From WLMZ01 sp963732585 (GTDB lineage: Bacteria; Actinomycetota; Acidimicrobiia; Acidimicrobiales; Ilumatobacteraceae): a stretch of DNA of 64,000 bases. The notes under the pieces were generated by a model that was not told where the DNA came from, searched no databases, and was given only the letters and a program-made list of their open reading frames with translations. This document shows, in pieces, positions 53,654 to 61,092 of the stretch. The translations under genes and the position numbers were made by a program. The stretch is taken from contig CAVSZY010000005.1 of NCBI GenBank assembly GCA_963732585.1, positions 186,001-250,000 on the forward strand. The letters are read 5' to 3'. The number at the start of each line of letters is the position of its first letter. Within the stretch, counting starts at the first letter, position 1.

Positions 53654-54319
53654 TCAGCTGGCAGGTTGACGAGCGAGGCACCACACGGCCTCGGCCATCT
53701 GGATGACAACCGCATCGCGATCGACAGCCTCGCGGTACAACTCGCCGTAGCGCCACACCCGTTCGAACATCGCCATCAGAATCAGGCCCAACGAGGCGGG
53801 TTCGTTACTCGTTTTGCCCGTGCTGGCCAGGACTGCTGTGCCAAGGCTGCGACACAGGACGTTGTAGCGGCGCATGCCAGCCACGCGGATTTCCTCGTCT
53901 TCCATGGCGGCCACCGGCCAGGCCATCGAGAAAGCACCATGGGTATCGAGCGAGTCGATGAACTCGCGCACCCAAATCCGCAGCGCAGCCCGCGATCCAG
54001 AATATTGCGGGTAGCGATCGATCAACGCTTGGGTCTCGCTGGCCGCGTTCGCTCCGACGGCGAGCAGCACGTCACGCTTGGTCGGGAAGTAGGTGTAGAA
54101 CGAGGCGCGCGACACCCCGGCGACGCGGGCGATCTCGTCGATCGTCGTGCCCGCGTAGCCGCGGGTCAGGAAAACCTCTCGTGTCGCATCGACAATCCGC
54201 GCGATCGTGCGTTGGGCCCGGGGCCCGAGGTCGCCGACCGGCTGACGCCGTGTCGCCGGGGCGAGGAACGGATCACCATCGTTTGCTGTCGGCGCGATTG
54301 TCGTTCGGGTTCCTGGCAC
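53654..54319 (-). CDS. TetR family regulator, candidate master of the TTGAC regulon
   Basis: 221 residues from GTG 54319. HTH: RIVDATREVFLTRGYAGTTI, then DEIARVAGVSRASFYTYFPT. The C-terminal helices (LIMAMFERVWRYGELYREAV) form the ligand domain. An operator copy begins 3 bp upstream of its start codon and another lies just beyond its stop, before the SDR unit, so it probably represses itself and the surrounding CoA catabolic genes, with an acyl-CoA as likely inducer (inference). Confidence 0.85.
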   Translation of the reverse strand: MPGTRTTIAPTANDGDPFLAPATRRQPVGDLGPRAQRTIARIVDATREVFLTRGYAGTTIDEIARVAGVSRASFYTYFPTKRDVLLAVGANAASETQALIDRYPQYSGSRAALRIWVREFIDSLDTHGAFSMAWPVAAMEDEEIRVAGMRRYNVLCRSLGTAVLASTGKTSNEPASLGLILMAMFERVWRYGELYREAVDRDAVVIQMAEAVWCLARQPAS

Positions 54320-54322
54320 GAC

Positions 54323-54338
54323 TTGATGTTACTGTCAG
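54323..54338. promoter_or_regulatory. TTGAC-type operator, copy 8
   Basis: TTGATGTTACTGTCAG, abutting the TetR start (GTG 54319) and 91 bp upstream of the divergent enoyl-CoA hydratase; one half-site mismatch (TTGAT). Confidence 0.65.
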
Positions 54339-54429
54339 GTCGGCCGGTGGGGGGTGAGGTCGGGTCGAGGAATTCGATCCGAAAAGTTGCGAGCCCTCGC
54401 GCCTGCATCTCAAGCGCAGGAGAAACGTG

Positions 54430-55239
54430 ATGGAACATGTTCGGGTCGACGTCGTCGAGCGCATCGCCACGGTCACCCTTGATCGTCCGCCGGTGAACGC
54501 CCTCGACTATCGGATGTTCGAGGAGTTGGCGGCGACAATGGAGCAGCTGAGCTCGCACCGTGACGCATCGGTGATCGTGTTGCGCGCCGCCGAGCGAGCG
54601 CGCCTGTTCTGCGGCGGGGTCGATCTCAACGACTCCCCCCGGCGGCACCGCCCGGACGGCCGACCAGCCGACGGCGAACCGCAAGGCGATGCCCGCGATC
54701 AGGTCGATCCCGGTCGCATCGCCAGGCGCTGTTTCGCTTCGATCTTCGAGTGTGGTTTGCCGGTGATCGCCGCTGTTCACGGCAAGGTCATCGGTGCCGG
54801 CGTGGCGATCGTTGCCTCCTGCGATCTTGTTGTCGCTTCGCACGAGTGCAGCTTCGCGTTGACGGAGATCAACGTCGGGGTGCTCGGCGGTGTTCGCCAC
54901 GCCCAACGACTGTGCGGCGCTCACCTCGCCAAGCGCATGTTCCTCACCGGTGAATATGTGACCGCGGAGGAGATCTTCCGACGCGGCGGGATCGAGGCAG
55001 TCGTGCCACCAAGCGAGCTGATTGCCTCGGCGATGGCGCTCGCCGCGACGATCGCGGCGAAGAGCCCGATCGCCGTACGCCTTGCCAAGGAGTCGGCCAA
55101 CCGGGTTGAGTCGATGTCGTTGCTCGACGGCTATCGCACCGAGCAGGACTACACCCAGCGGGTCAAACGCCACGCCGACTCCGAAGAGGCTCGGCTGGCC
55201 TTTGTCGAACGCCGTCCTGCTGCGTTCCGCTGGGAGTGA
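54430..55239 (+). CDS. Enoyl-CoA hydratase/isomerase family protein
   Basis: 269 residues from ATG 54430 behind AGGAGAAAC. VATVTLDRPPVNALDYRMFE in variant form (IATVTLDRPPVNALDYRM), LFCGGVDLND for the first oxyanion loop, HGKVIGAGVAIVASCDLVV for the second, and ALTEINVGVLGGVRHAQRL, which keeps the first catalytic Glu position while the second appears to be Arg/Lys. An Arg/Asp-rich insertion of about 25 residues (RRHRPDGRPADGEPQGDARD) follows the first loop. Isomerase-like activity is possible. Confidence 0.83.
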   Translation: MEHVRVDVVERIATVTLDRPPVNALDYRMFEELAATMEQLSSHRDASVIVLRAAERARLFCGGVDLNDSPRRHRPDGRPADGEPQGDARDQVDPGRIARRCFASIFECGLPVIAAVHGKVIGAGVAIVASCDLVVASHECSFALTEINVGVLGGVRHAQRLCGAHLAKRMFLTGEYVTAEEIFRRGGIEAVVPPSELIASAMALAATIAAKSPIAVRLAKESANRVESMSLLDGYRTEQDYTQRVKRHADSEEARLAFVERRPAAFRWE

Positions 55240-55244
55240 CAGCT

Positions 55245-55658
55245 ATGTCTGCCAACGATGCGGCAGAGATCGATATCGCGGTGGTGCGACAGGCGATCGC
55301 CGCGATGAGCGCGCTCGACATCCCCACCGTGTTGGCCCTGCTCGCCGATGAGTTCGTGCTCGAATTGCCGTTCCGCAGCGATGGAGGCCCTCGTCGCCTT
55401 CACGGCGAGAACGCCCTAGCTTTCGTCGCCGGGCTGGCCAAACTGCTCAGCGAACTGAACTTCACCGATGTCGTCGTCCACGGTGCGCTGCCGTCGGGTC
55501 TCATCGTCGCCGAATACGCCAGCAACGGCCTCACCCGCTCCGGGCGCGGCTATCTCAATCGTTACGTCGCGTTCTTCGCCGTCACGCACGGCCGCATCGA
55601 AGTGTGGCGGGAGTACTTCGATCCCACCGTGGTCGCCGAGGCGTTTCCGTCCCGCTGA
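55245..55658 (+). CDS. SnoaL/NTF2-like protein
   Basis: 137 residues from ATG 55245 (GGGAG 8 nt upstream; GTG 55236 is in frame). AIAAMSALDIPTVLALLADE, FVLELPFR and YLNRYVAFFAVTHGRIEVWR, then EYFDP, are typical of the SnoaL-like ketosteroid-isomerase fold, whose C-terminal EYFDP motif is common. It follows the hydratase on the same strand and converges on another NTF2-like gene, 2 bp away. Confidence 0.83.
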   Translation: MSANDAAEIDIAVVRQAIAAMSALDIPTVLALLADEFVLELPFRSDGGPRRLHGENALAFVAGLAKLLSELNFTDVVVHGALPSGLIVAEYASNGLTRSGRGYLNRYVAFFAVTHGRIEVWREYFDPTVVAEAFPSR

Positions 55659-55660
55659 AC

Positions 55661-56005
55661 TCAGGTGTTGGGCACCTTGAACGCGGCCCCGTTCCAATAG
55701 TCGCGCTGTTCACAGATCTTGCCATCGCGCAGCTTGCCGATCGACACGCCGCGTATCCTCATCGGCTGCATCACCCACTCGACGGCAAAGGCATCGTCGG
55801 TGGTTACATCGTTGACGTAGTCGAACCGCGCATTTGGCACGTTGTCGAAGGAGGCTTGGACGAACGTGCGCAATTGGGCCAACCCTGTGGCCCCGTGCTT
55901 GATCGTCGTGTCCTCGTAGACGATGTCGTCGCTGAAGAAGGCGATGACGCCATCGAGATCGAGGCGATCCCAGGCGGCGAAATAGTTCTTGAAGAAGTCG
56001 CTCAT
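55661..56005 (-). CDS. SnoaL/NTF2-like protein
   Basis: 114 residues from ATG 56005 with AAAGGAA upstream. FFKNYFAAWDRLDLDGVIAF, DDIVYEDTTIKH and RDGKICEQRDYWN show the ketosteroid-isomerase-like fold. Its ATG overlaps the stop of the acyl-CoA dehydrogenase in the restored frame (ATGA, 56002-56005), so the two are coupled. Last gene of the minus-strand unit starting at 60117. Confidence 0.83.
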   Translation of the reverse strand: MSDFFKNYFAAWDRLDLDGVIAFFSDDIVYEDTTIKHGATGLAQLRTFVQASFDNVPNARFDYVNDVTTDDAFAVEWVMQPMRIRGVSIGKLRDGKICEQRDYWNGAAFKVPNT

Positions 56006-57233
56006 TGTGTTCCTTTCACGTGCGGCTCTTTGGGCAGTCCGAGGATGGACTCGCCGATGATGTTGCGTTGCACCTGGCTCGTGCCGGCATAGACGGTTCC
56101 GGCGGCGGCGTTCATCAGCAGTACGTCGATCCACGAATTGGTCGAGTTGGCTGCTCCCGGTTCGTCGGTGCGGAAGTGCTTGAACGGCTTGCGGCCCTCG
56201 CGGACCATCGCCCGGGCCCCGAGCAACTCGACGGCCAGGTTGGTGGACTGCTGGTGATACTCGCTCCAGTACAACTTGGCGATCGAGGATTCAGGGCCGA
56301 TGTGGCCGTCACGCAACACCTGGGTGAGGATCCGATAGCCGAGGAATCGCATGATCTCGACCTTGGTATGGCACCACGCCAGCCGGTCACGAACGATCGG
56401 GTCATCGGCGCGCTCACTGTCGCGAGCGAGTTGCACGATGCGGTCGAGTTCGGCGCGAAAAAGATCGGGTTTGTCGCCGCTTCCTCGCCACGCTCCAAGC
56501 CGAGCAAACTGTTGGCCACCTTCCAGCCCTCGTTGATCGGACCGATGGTGTTGGCCACGGGAACTCGGGCGTCGGTGTAGAACACCTCGCAGAATTCGTC
56601 GTCGCCAGTCAGTGTTCGAATCGGCCGCACCTCAATTCCCGGGTTCGGTAACTCGCAGAGGATGAAGGAGATACCGCGGTGTTTGGCGGCGCTTGGATCG
56701 GTGCGGGCGAGGGTGAACACGCCGGTTCCCTCGACGCCGCGCGAGGTCCAGATCTTTTGCCCGTTGAGCACCCATTCGTCGCCGTCGCGCTCCGCTCGCA
56801 GTGACAACCCAGCGAGATCAGAACCGGCGTTGGGTTCGCTGTAGCCCTGGACCCAGGTGGCCTCACCGGAGACGATGCCGGGCATATATCGAGCTTTCTG
56901 CTCGTCGGTGCCCCATGCCAGCATCGTGTTGCCGAGCATTTTGACGCTGGTGGTGTCGGCGACGCGATAGATCGGTACTCCCGCCTTGGCGAACTCTTCG
57001 GCGAGCACCACCTGGTGCAGCTTGCCGAGACCACGCCCGCCGTACTCGACGGGCCAGGTGACGCCGATCATGCGGTGCTCGGCCAGGGTGCGCCGCCACT
57101 TCGTCGTGAACGCCTCGGCCTCTTCACGCTCCAACGCTCCGACGCCGCGCCAATCGGCTGGCAGGTTCGCCGCCAGGAACGCTCGAACCTCATCACGCCA
57201 CTGCTCGGTTTCAGGCGGGAATGCGAGTTGCAC
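56002..57233 (-). pseudogene. Acyl-CoA dehydrogenase, frameshifted in the C-terminal domain
   Basis: From GTG 57233 the frame gives about 257 normal residues (VTWPVEYGGRGLGKLHQVVL, GYSEPNAGSDLAGLSLRAER, WVLNGQKIWTS, GWKVANSLLGLERGEEAATN). At a run of five A/T at 56458-56462 coding moves one base back and continues FRAELDRIVQLARDSERADD, YAGTSQVQRNIIGESILGLP to TGA 56002-56004. The downstream ATGA overlap confirms that end. A one-base deletion in or next to the homopolymer is likely. Repaired length about 410 residues, normal for a mycobacterial FadE. Confidence 0.82.
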
Positions 57234-57257
57234 GACGAATCACCAGGTTCATGAGGT

Positions 57258-58061
57258 TCACAAGGTGCCGATGCGCGGCACGACTCCGCTGGACTGCAGT
57301 CGACGACCGATCTCATGTTCAAGCGTTCGCCAGTCGCCGAATTGCCGATCGAGCGCATAGGTCCGGCGCAAAAACCCGGGGAACTCATGCTCGTAGGTGA
57401 ACCCGATCGCGCCGTAACACTGTTGCGCCTGGGTGCAGGCATACTCGGCGGCTTGGCCGGCCATACATTTGGCGATCAACGCGGTCCACGGATCACGGTC
57501 GAGGCCCGCCTCGGTGGTGAGGTGGCTGGCGCCGATGACCATCGCGTGGGCGCTGGCCAGGCGGTGTTGCAGTGCTTGGAAGACTCCGATCGGTTTGCCG
57601 TATTGCACGCGGTCTTTGGTGTAGGCGACGGCCGAGGCGGTGACGTGGCGGCCGATGCCGACGAGTTCACAGGCCATCAACCAGCGTCCCATTGTCTTCA
57701 GCGCTTGGAAAGTTGCGGTGCTGACGGTTTCGTCAGCAGTCGAGCCGTCGCTGAAGGTCAGCGTGACCGCGTCCGCCGCTCCTAGGGCGACCGAGGCCAC
57801 GCTCTGACGAGCCGTGAGGTCGCTGTACTGGCGGGCCAGCGTTGGCCCGAGCGCGTCGGCGTTGGAGAGCGTGTCGCCCTTGACCTCGAACAGCGTGCGC
57901 AGCGCGGTGGCGGCATCGGCCTCGACGACATCGTCCCACCCGAGCGCAGCGAGGCGATCGGCCAAGGGGAGCGATGACGTCTCGGTGAGCACCTCGGCAA
58001 GGCTGACGCGCAGCATCGCCAGGGTGTCGGCATCGAGGTTGGTTCGTGAATCGGTACGCAT
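57258..58061 (-). CDS. Acyl-CoA dehydrogenase C-terminal-type subunit
   Basis: 267 residues from ATG 58061 with AAGGAA upstream. Only the C-terminal helical domain is well conserved (YTKDRVQYGKPIGVFQALQH, QQCYGAIGFTYEHEFPGFLR); the first 110 residues replace the usual N-terminal and beta domains. Much shorter than the usual 380 residues, so probably the small subunit of a heteromeric ACAD with the next gene upstream (58073-59215). 24 bp separate it from the frameshifted ACAD. Confidence 0.8.
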   Translation of the reverse strand: MRTDSRTNLDADTLAMLRVSLAEVLTETSSLPLADRLAALGWDDVVEADAATALRTLFEVKGDTLSNADALGPTLARQYSDLTARQSVASVALGAADAVTLTFSDGSTADETVSTATFQALKTMGRWLMACELVGIGRHVTASAVAYTKDRVQYGKPIGVFQALQHRLASAHAMVIGASHLTTEAGLDRDPWTALIAKCMAGQAAEYACTQAQQCYGAIGFTYEHEFPGFLRRTYALDRQFGDWRTLEHEIGRRLQSSGVVPRIGTL

Positions 58062-58072
58062 GGTTGGTTCCT

Positions 58073-59215
58073 TCAATCCCGAGGCATGCCGAGCACGCGT
58101 TGGGCCACCAGGGTTCGCTGAATCTCCAGCGAACCGCCATAGATCGGTGCTGCGCGGCTGTACAGAAATTCGGAGAGCATCCAATGCAGCTCCGGGTCGG
58201 TTTCCAGGCGTCCGTCGAGGTGCTCGCGCACCGCGTTCCAGGTCGCTGTCTCGGCATCGATCAACAGCAGTTTGTCGATCGATACCTCGGGTCCCAATTG
58301 CTCCTCGTGGGCCAGTCGTTCGACGGTGTCGCGGGTGTGTAGCCGCAGGGCGGCGGACAGGGTGTAGGCGTGACCGATCGAGGCCGAGTGGCGCTCGTCG
58401 GTGGCACCGGCCCAGGCGATGGTTTGTTCGAGGCGTTTGTGGAATCGACCCTGCTGGATCCAACCCCAGGCGCCGCGTTCCCATTGCAGCATGTACATGG
58501 CTACCGCCCAGCCCTGTCCGAGTTCGCCGATCACCCGTTCCTTGGGCAGGTAGGCGCCGTCGAGGAAGATTTCCGAGAAGTGGTTCTCTCCATCCTGGGC
58601 GCGGATCGGGCGCACCTCGGCACCGTCTTGGTCGAGGTCGACGAGCACCATCGTCAAACCCTTATGCCCTGGCCCACCGGAACGGGCAAGCAGAACGGAT
58701 CGCTGCGACAGATGGCCAAACGTCGACCACACCTTTTGGCCGTAGAGCCGGTAGCCATCGCCGTCCGGTTCGAGGCGCGTGCGCAGCGAGGCCAGGTCGC
58801 TACCCGCGTCGGGTTCACTGAAGGCCTGCGCCCACATGTCGTCGCCGCGCAGCAGGCCGGGGAGAAGTTCGTCGGCGAGGTGAGGAGCGAAGACCAACAG
58901 CACAGGTACCAGGATCTCCAGTGTGCAGAAAGGCTCGGGAATCTGGATGTCGTGGTCCCACAGGGTCTGGAACATCGCCGCCCGAAAGCGGGGGTCGCCG
59001 CCGAGTCCACCGGCGGTAGTCGGCCAGCCGAGACGCGACCATCCCTCGTCGAACAGCAATGCCTGCAACCCGGACAAGTGCGCCGTGCTGTGCTCCAAGC
59101 TCGGGGCGCGATAGCCGATGAACGGAGCAAACCTGGCGTCGCTGCGGATGAAGTCGCCGAGTGCGGTGGCGTAGGCCACGGGTGACTCGAAACGTGTGGC
59201 GTCGAGCGTGGTCAT
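58073..59215 (-). CDS. Acyl-CoA dehydrogenase, long subunit
   Basis: 380 residues. RLGWPTTAGGLGGDPRFRAA, QAFSEPDAGSDLASLRTRLE, YRLYGQKVWSTFGHLSQRSV, GWAVAMYMLQWERGAWGWIQ and IYGGSLEIQRTLVAQRVLGM span all domains. The canonical C-terminal Glu is absent, as in FadE-type pairs. ATG 59215 overlaps the LLM gene stop. Likely partner: the short ACAD-like protein 11 bp downstream. Confidence 0.87.
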   Translation of the reverse strand: MTTLDATRFESPVAYATALGDFIRSDARFAPFIGYRAPSLEHSTAHLSGLQALLFDEGWSRLGWPTTAGGLGGDPRFRAAMFQTLWDHDIQIPEPFCTLEILVPVLLVFAPHLADELLPGLLRGDDMWAQAFSEPDAGSDLASLRTRLEPDGDGYRLYGQKVWSTFGHLSQRSVLLARSGGPGHKGLTMVLVDLDQDGAEVRPIRAQDGENHFSEIFLDGAYLPKERVIGELGQGWAVAMYMLQWERGAWGWIQQGRFHKRLEQTIAWAGATDERHSASIGHAYTLSAALRLHTRDTVERLAHEEQLGPEVSIDKLLLIDAETATWNAVREHLDGRLETDPELHWMLSEFLYSRAAPIYGGSLEIQRTLVAQRVLGMPRD

Positions 59216-60117
59216 GCTTGGCTCCGGATATAGGTGCTGGCGAATCCCTCGATGAACTCCGATGCAGCAGGGGCGGCGACGGTCGGCCCGGGAACGACAA
59301 TCCAGGTGACACCGACCTCGGCCAGGCGGGCGAGGTTGTCGCGATGGCGTTCGACGTCGGTGGACAGGTCGAACACCGTGCCGTCGGTGTAGGCCATGGC
59401 GATATCGAGCTGATCGAATCGTTCACCTGCATAGGACTTGAGCAGCGTCAAACGCTCGATGAAGTCGTCGGTCGAGCTGATCTCGGGCGATCGAACGGTG
59501 GAGAACATCCCTGCTGGGCCGGTCAAGGGCATCCATCCTTGGGCCCGTTCGGCGACACGGCGAAGCGTGAGTTTGGCGTTGCCGCCGATCCAAATGGGAA
59601 TCGGGATCTGCACGGGGCGAGGGCGACCAATGGTGCCTTTGGCGCTGAAGTGGCGGCCGTCGTAGTCGAAGGCATCACCCGACCAGTGCTTGGGCATGAC
59701 CTCCAAGGCTTCGTCGAAGAGGTCGTTGCGCTCGTCGAAATCGACGCCGAGGGCGAAGTATTCGGCCTTGAGATAGCCGGTGCCGACGCCGAGAATGAAC
59801 CGTCCGTTCGACAGCTTGTCGACTGTTGCTGCACTTTTGGCCAGCGACAACGGGTTGCGGTAGGGCAGCACGGCCAGATAGGTGAGCAGCTTGAGCTCAC
59901 TCGTCACGGCCGCCACATGACCGAGGGCGACGAACGGATCGAGGCTCTGATGGCCGCCCGATTGCAGCCAGCGCTCGGTGGGAGCCGGGTGCTCGGTGAA
60001 GGCGAAACCCTTCCACCCGGACCGTTCGGCGTGCACTGCCAACTCGGCCACGGGACCGGCGTCGAGCATGTCGCCGTCGATGCCGTGGAAGTCGGGATAT
60101 TGGAAGATGAAACGCAT
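59212..60117 (-). CDS. LLM-class (F420-type) oxidoreductase
   Basis: 301 residues. FIFQYPDFHGIDGDMLDAGP, LAVHAERSGWKGFAFTEHPA, LAVLPYRNPLSLAKSAATVD, KLSNGRFILGVGTGYLKAEY and PIPIWIGGNAKLTLRRVAER match actinobacterial F420-dependent LLM proteins. Start ATG 60117; the operator copy at 60159 lies 41 bp upstream. First gene of a five-gene unit (LLM, three ACAD genes, NTF2-like). Confidence 0.86.
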   Translation of the reverse strand: MRFIFQYPDFHGIDGDMLDAGPVAELAVHAERSGWKGFAFTEHPAPTERWLQSGGHQSLDPFVALGHVAAVTSELKLLTYLAVLPYRNPLSLAKSAATVDKLSNGRFILGVGTGYLKAEYFALGVDFDERNDLFDEALEVMPKHWSGDAFDYDGRHFSAKGTIGRPRPVQIPIPIWIGGNAKLTLRRVAERAQGWMPLTGPAGMFSTVRSPEISSTDDFIERLTLLKSYAGERFDQLDIAMAYTDGTVFDLSTDVERHRDNLARLAEVGVTWIVVPGPTVAAPAASEFIEGFASTYIRSQA

Positions 60118-60158
60118 GCGAGCCCCTTTCTGACAGCAGCGACACTAACGCACGCAGA

Positions 60159-60178
60159 ACTTGACACTTGTGTCGAGT
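60159..60178. promoter_or_regulatory. TTGAC-type operator, copy 9 (20-bp version)
   Basis: ACTTGACACTTGTGTCGAGT, identical to the site at 45571-45590, 41 bp upstream of the LLM gene and just after the stop of the preceding SDR gene. Confidence 0.75.
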
Positions 60179-60185
60179 TGACCGG

Positions 60186-61091
60186 TCAGCGCATCAAACG
60201 GCGATAGAGCTCACGACTTTCCTCGGTCGCTGCTCGGTATTCCACGCCGACATCTTCCGTCGCCACGAGCGCCGACTCGTGGTCGCGCACGTCCTCGATG
60301 CTCAGCTCGGCGTCGTCGAATCCGTCGCTGACGCGCATCGCGAAACGCGCCACGCGGCCGCCGGCGGCACTGAGTATCTGCCCATTGAGGGTGCAGCGCT
60401 CGTTGGCCAGCCAGGCGACAACCGGTGAGACGAGCTCGACATCGAGCCGACGTGACCAGGTGTCGCCGGTGCCGTCCTTCCAGGCTTTGGGAGCGATTGC
60501 CGATGTCGCCGCCATCGCCGTATAGGCGAGCGGAGCGATGGCATTGACGTTGATGCCGTGTTGCGTGCTCTCAAGCGCCAGGCTGCGGGTCAAGCCGTAG
60601 ACCCCCGCCTTGGCTGCGGCATAGGCGCTGGAACCGGCGACGCCGAGCAGGCCCGAGTTGGAGGTGGTCGAGACCACCCGGCCGTAGCCATGGGCGACGA
60701 AGTGCGGCCAGGCCGCCTGTGTGACGAGAAAGGTGCCACGCAGGTTGACGGCCACAACCTGATCCCACACCGCCGCCGACATCTCGCTGAATGGTGCCGA
60801 TCGCAACAGGCCGGCGTTGTTGACGACGACGTCGATGCGCCCAAACTCGGCGATTGCCACATCGATCGGAAATCGAGCACCAACCTCGGTGGAGATATCG
60901 CTTGGGGCGCTGACCGCTCGACCGCCAGCGGCGATGATCTGACCCACCTGCTCGGCGGCGGCCTTCTCGTCGAGATCATTGACCACGACCGCAGCGCCTC
61001 GGGAGGCCAGCAACCTGGCGTGCGAGGCCCCCAGCCCACCGCCGCTCCCGGTGACGACGGCGACTCGCCCATCAAAGCGCGCAGATTCCAA
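60186..61091 (-). CDS. SDR oxidoreductase
   Basis: 301 residues from TTG 61091, supported by GGGGGA 5 nt upstream and by a 1-bp gap to the UvrA-like stop. VVTGSGGGLGASHARLLASR, VVNDLDEKAAAEQ, NNAGLLRSAPFSEM and YAAAKAGVYGLTRSLALEST show the nucleotide motif and YxxxK. The C-terminal 80 residues resemble multifunctional-enzyme-type hydroxyacyl-CoA dehydrogenases. Apparent co-transcription with a DNA-repair-type ATPase is odd. Confidence 0.86.
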   Translation of the reverse strand: MESARFDGRVAVVTGSGGGLGASHARLLASRGAAVVVNDLDEKAAAEQVGQIIAAGGRAVSAPSDISTEVGARFPIDVAIAEFGRIDVVVNNAGLLRSAPFSEMSAAVWDQVVAVNLRGTFLVTQAAWPHFVAHGYGRVVSTTSNSGLLGVAGSSAYAAAKAGVYGLTRSLALESTQHGINVNAIAPLAYTAMAATSAIAPKAWKDGTGDTWSRRLDVELVSPVVAWLANERCTLNGQILSAAGGRVARFAMRVSDGFDDAELSIEDVRDHESALVATEDVGVEYRAATEESRELYRRLMR

Positions 61092-61092
61092 G

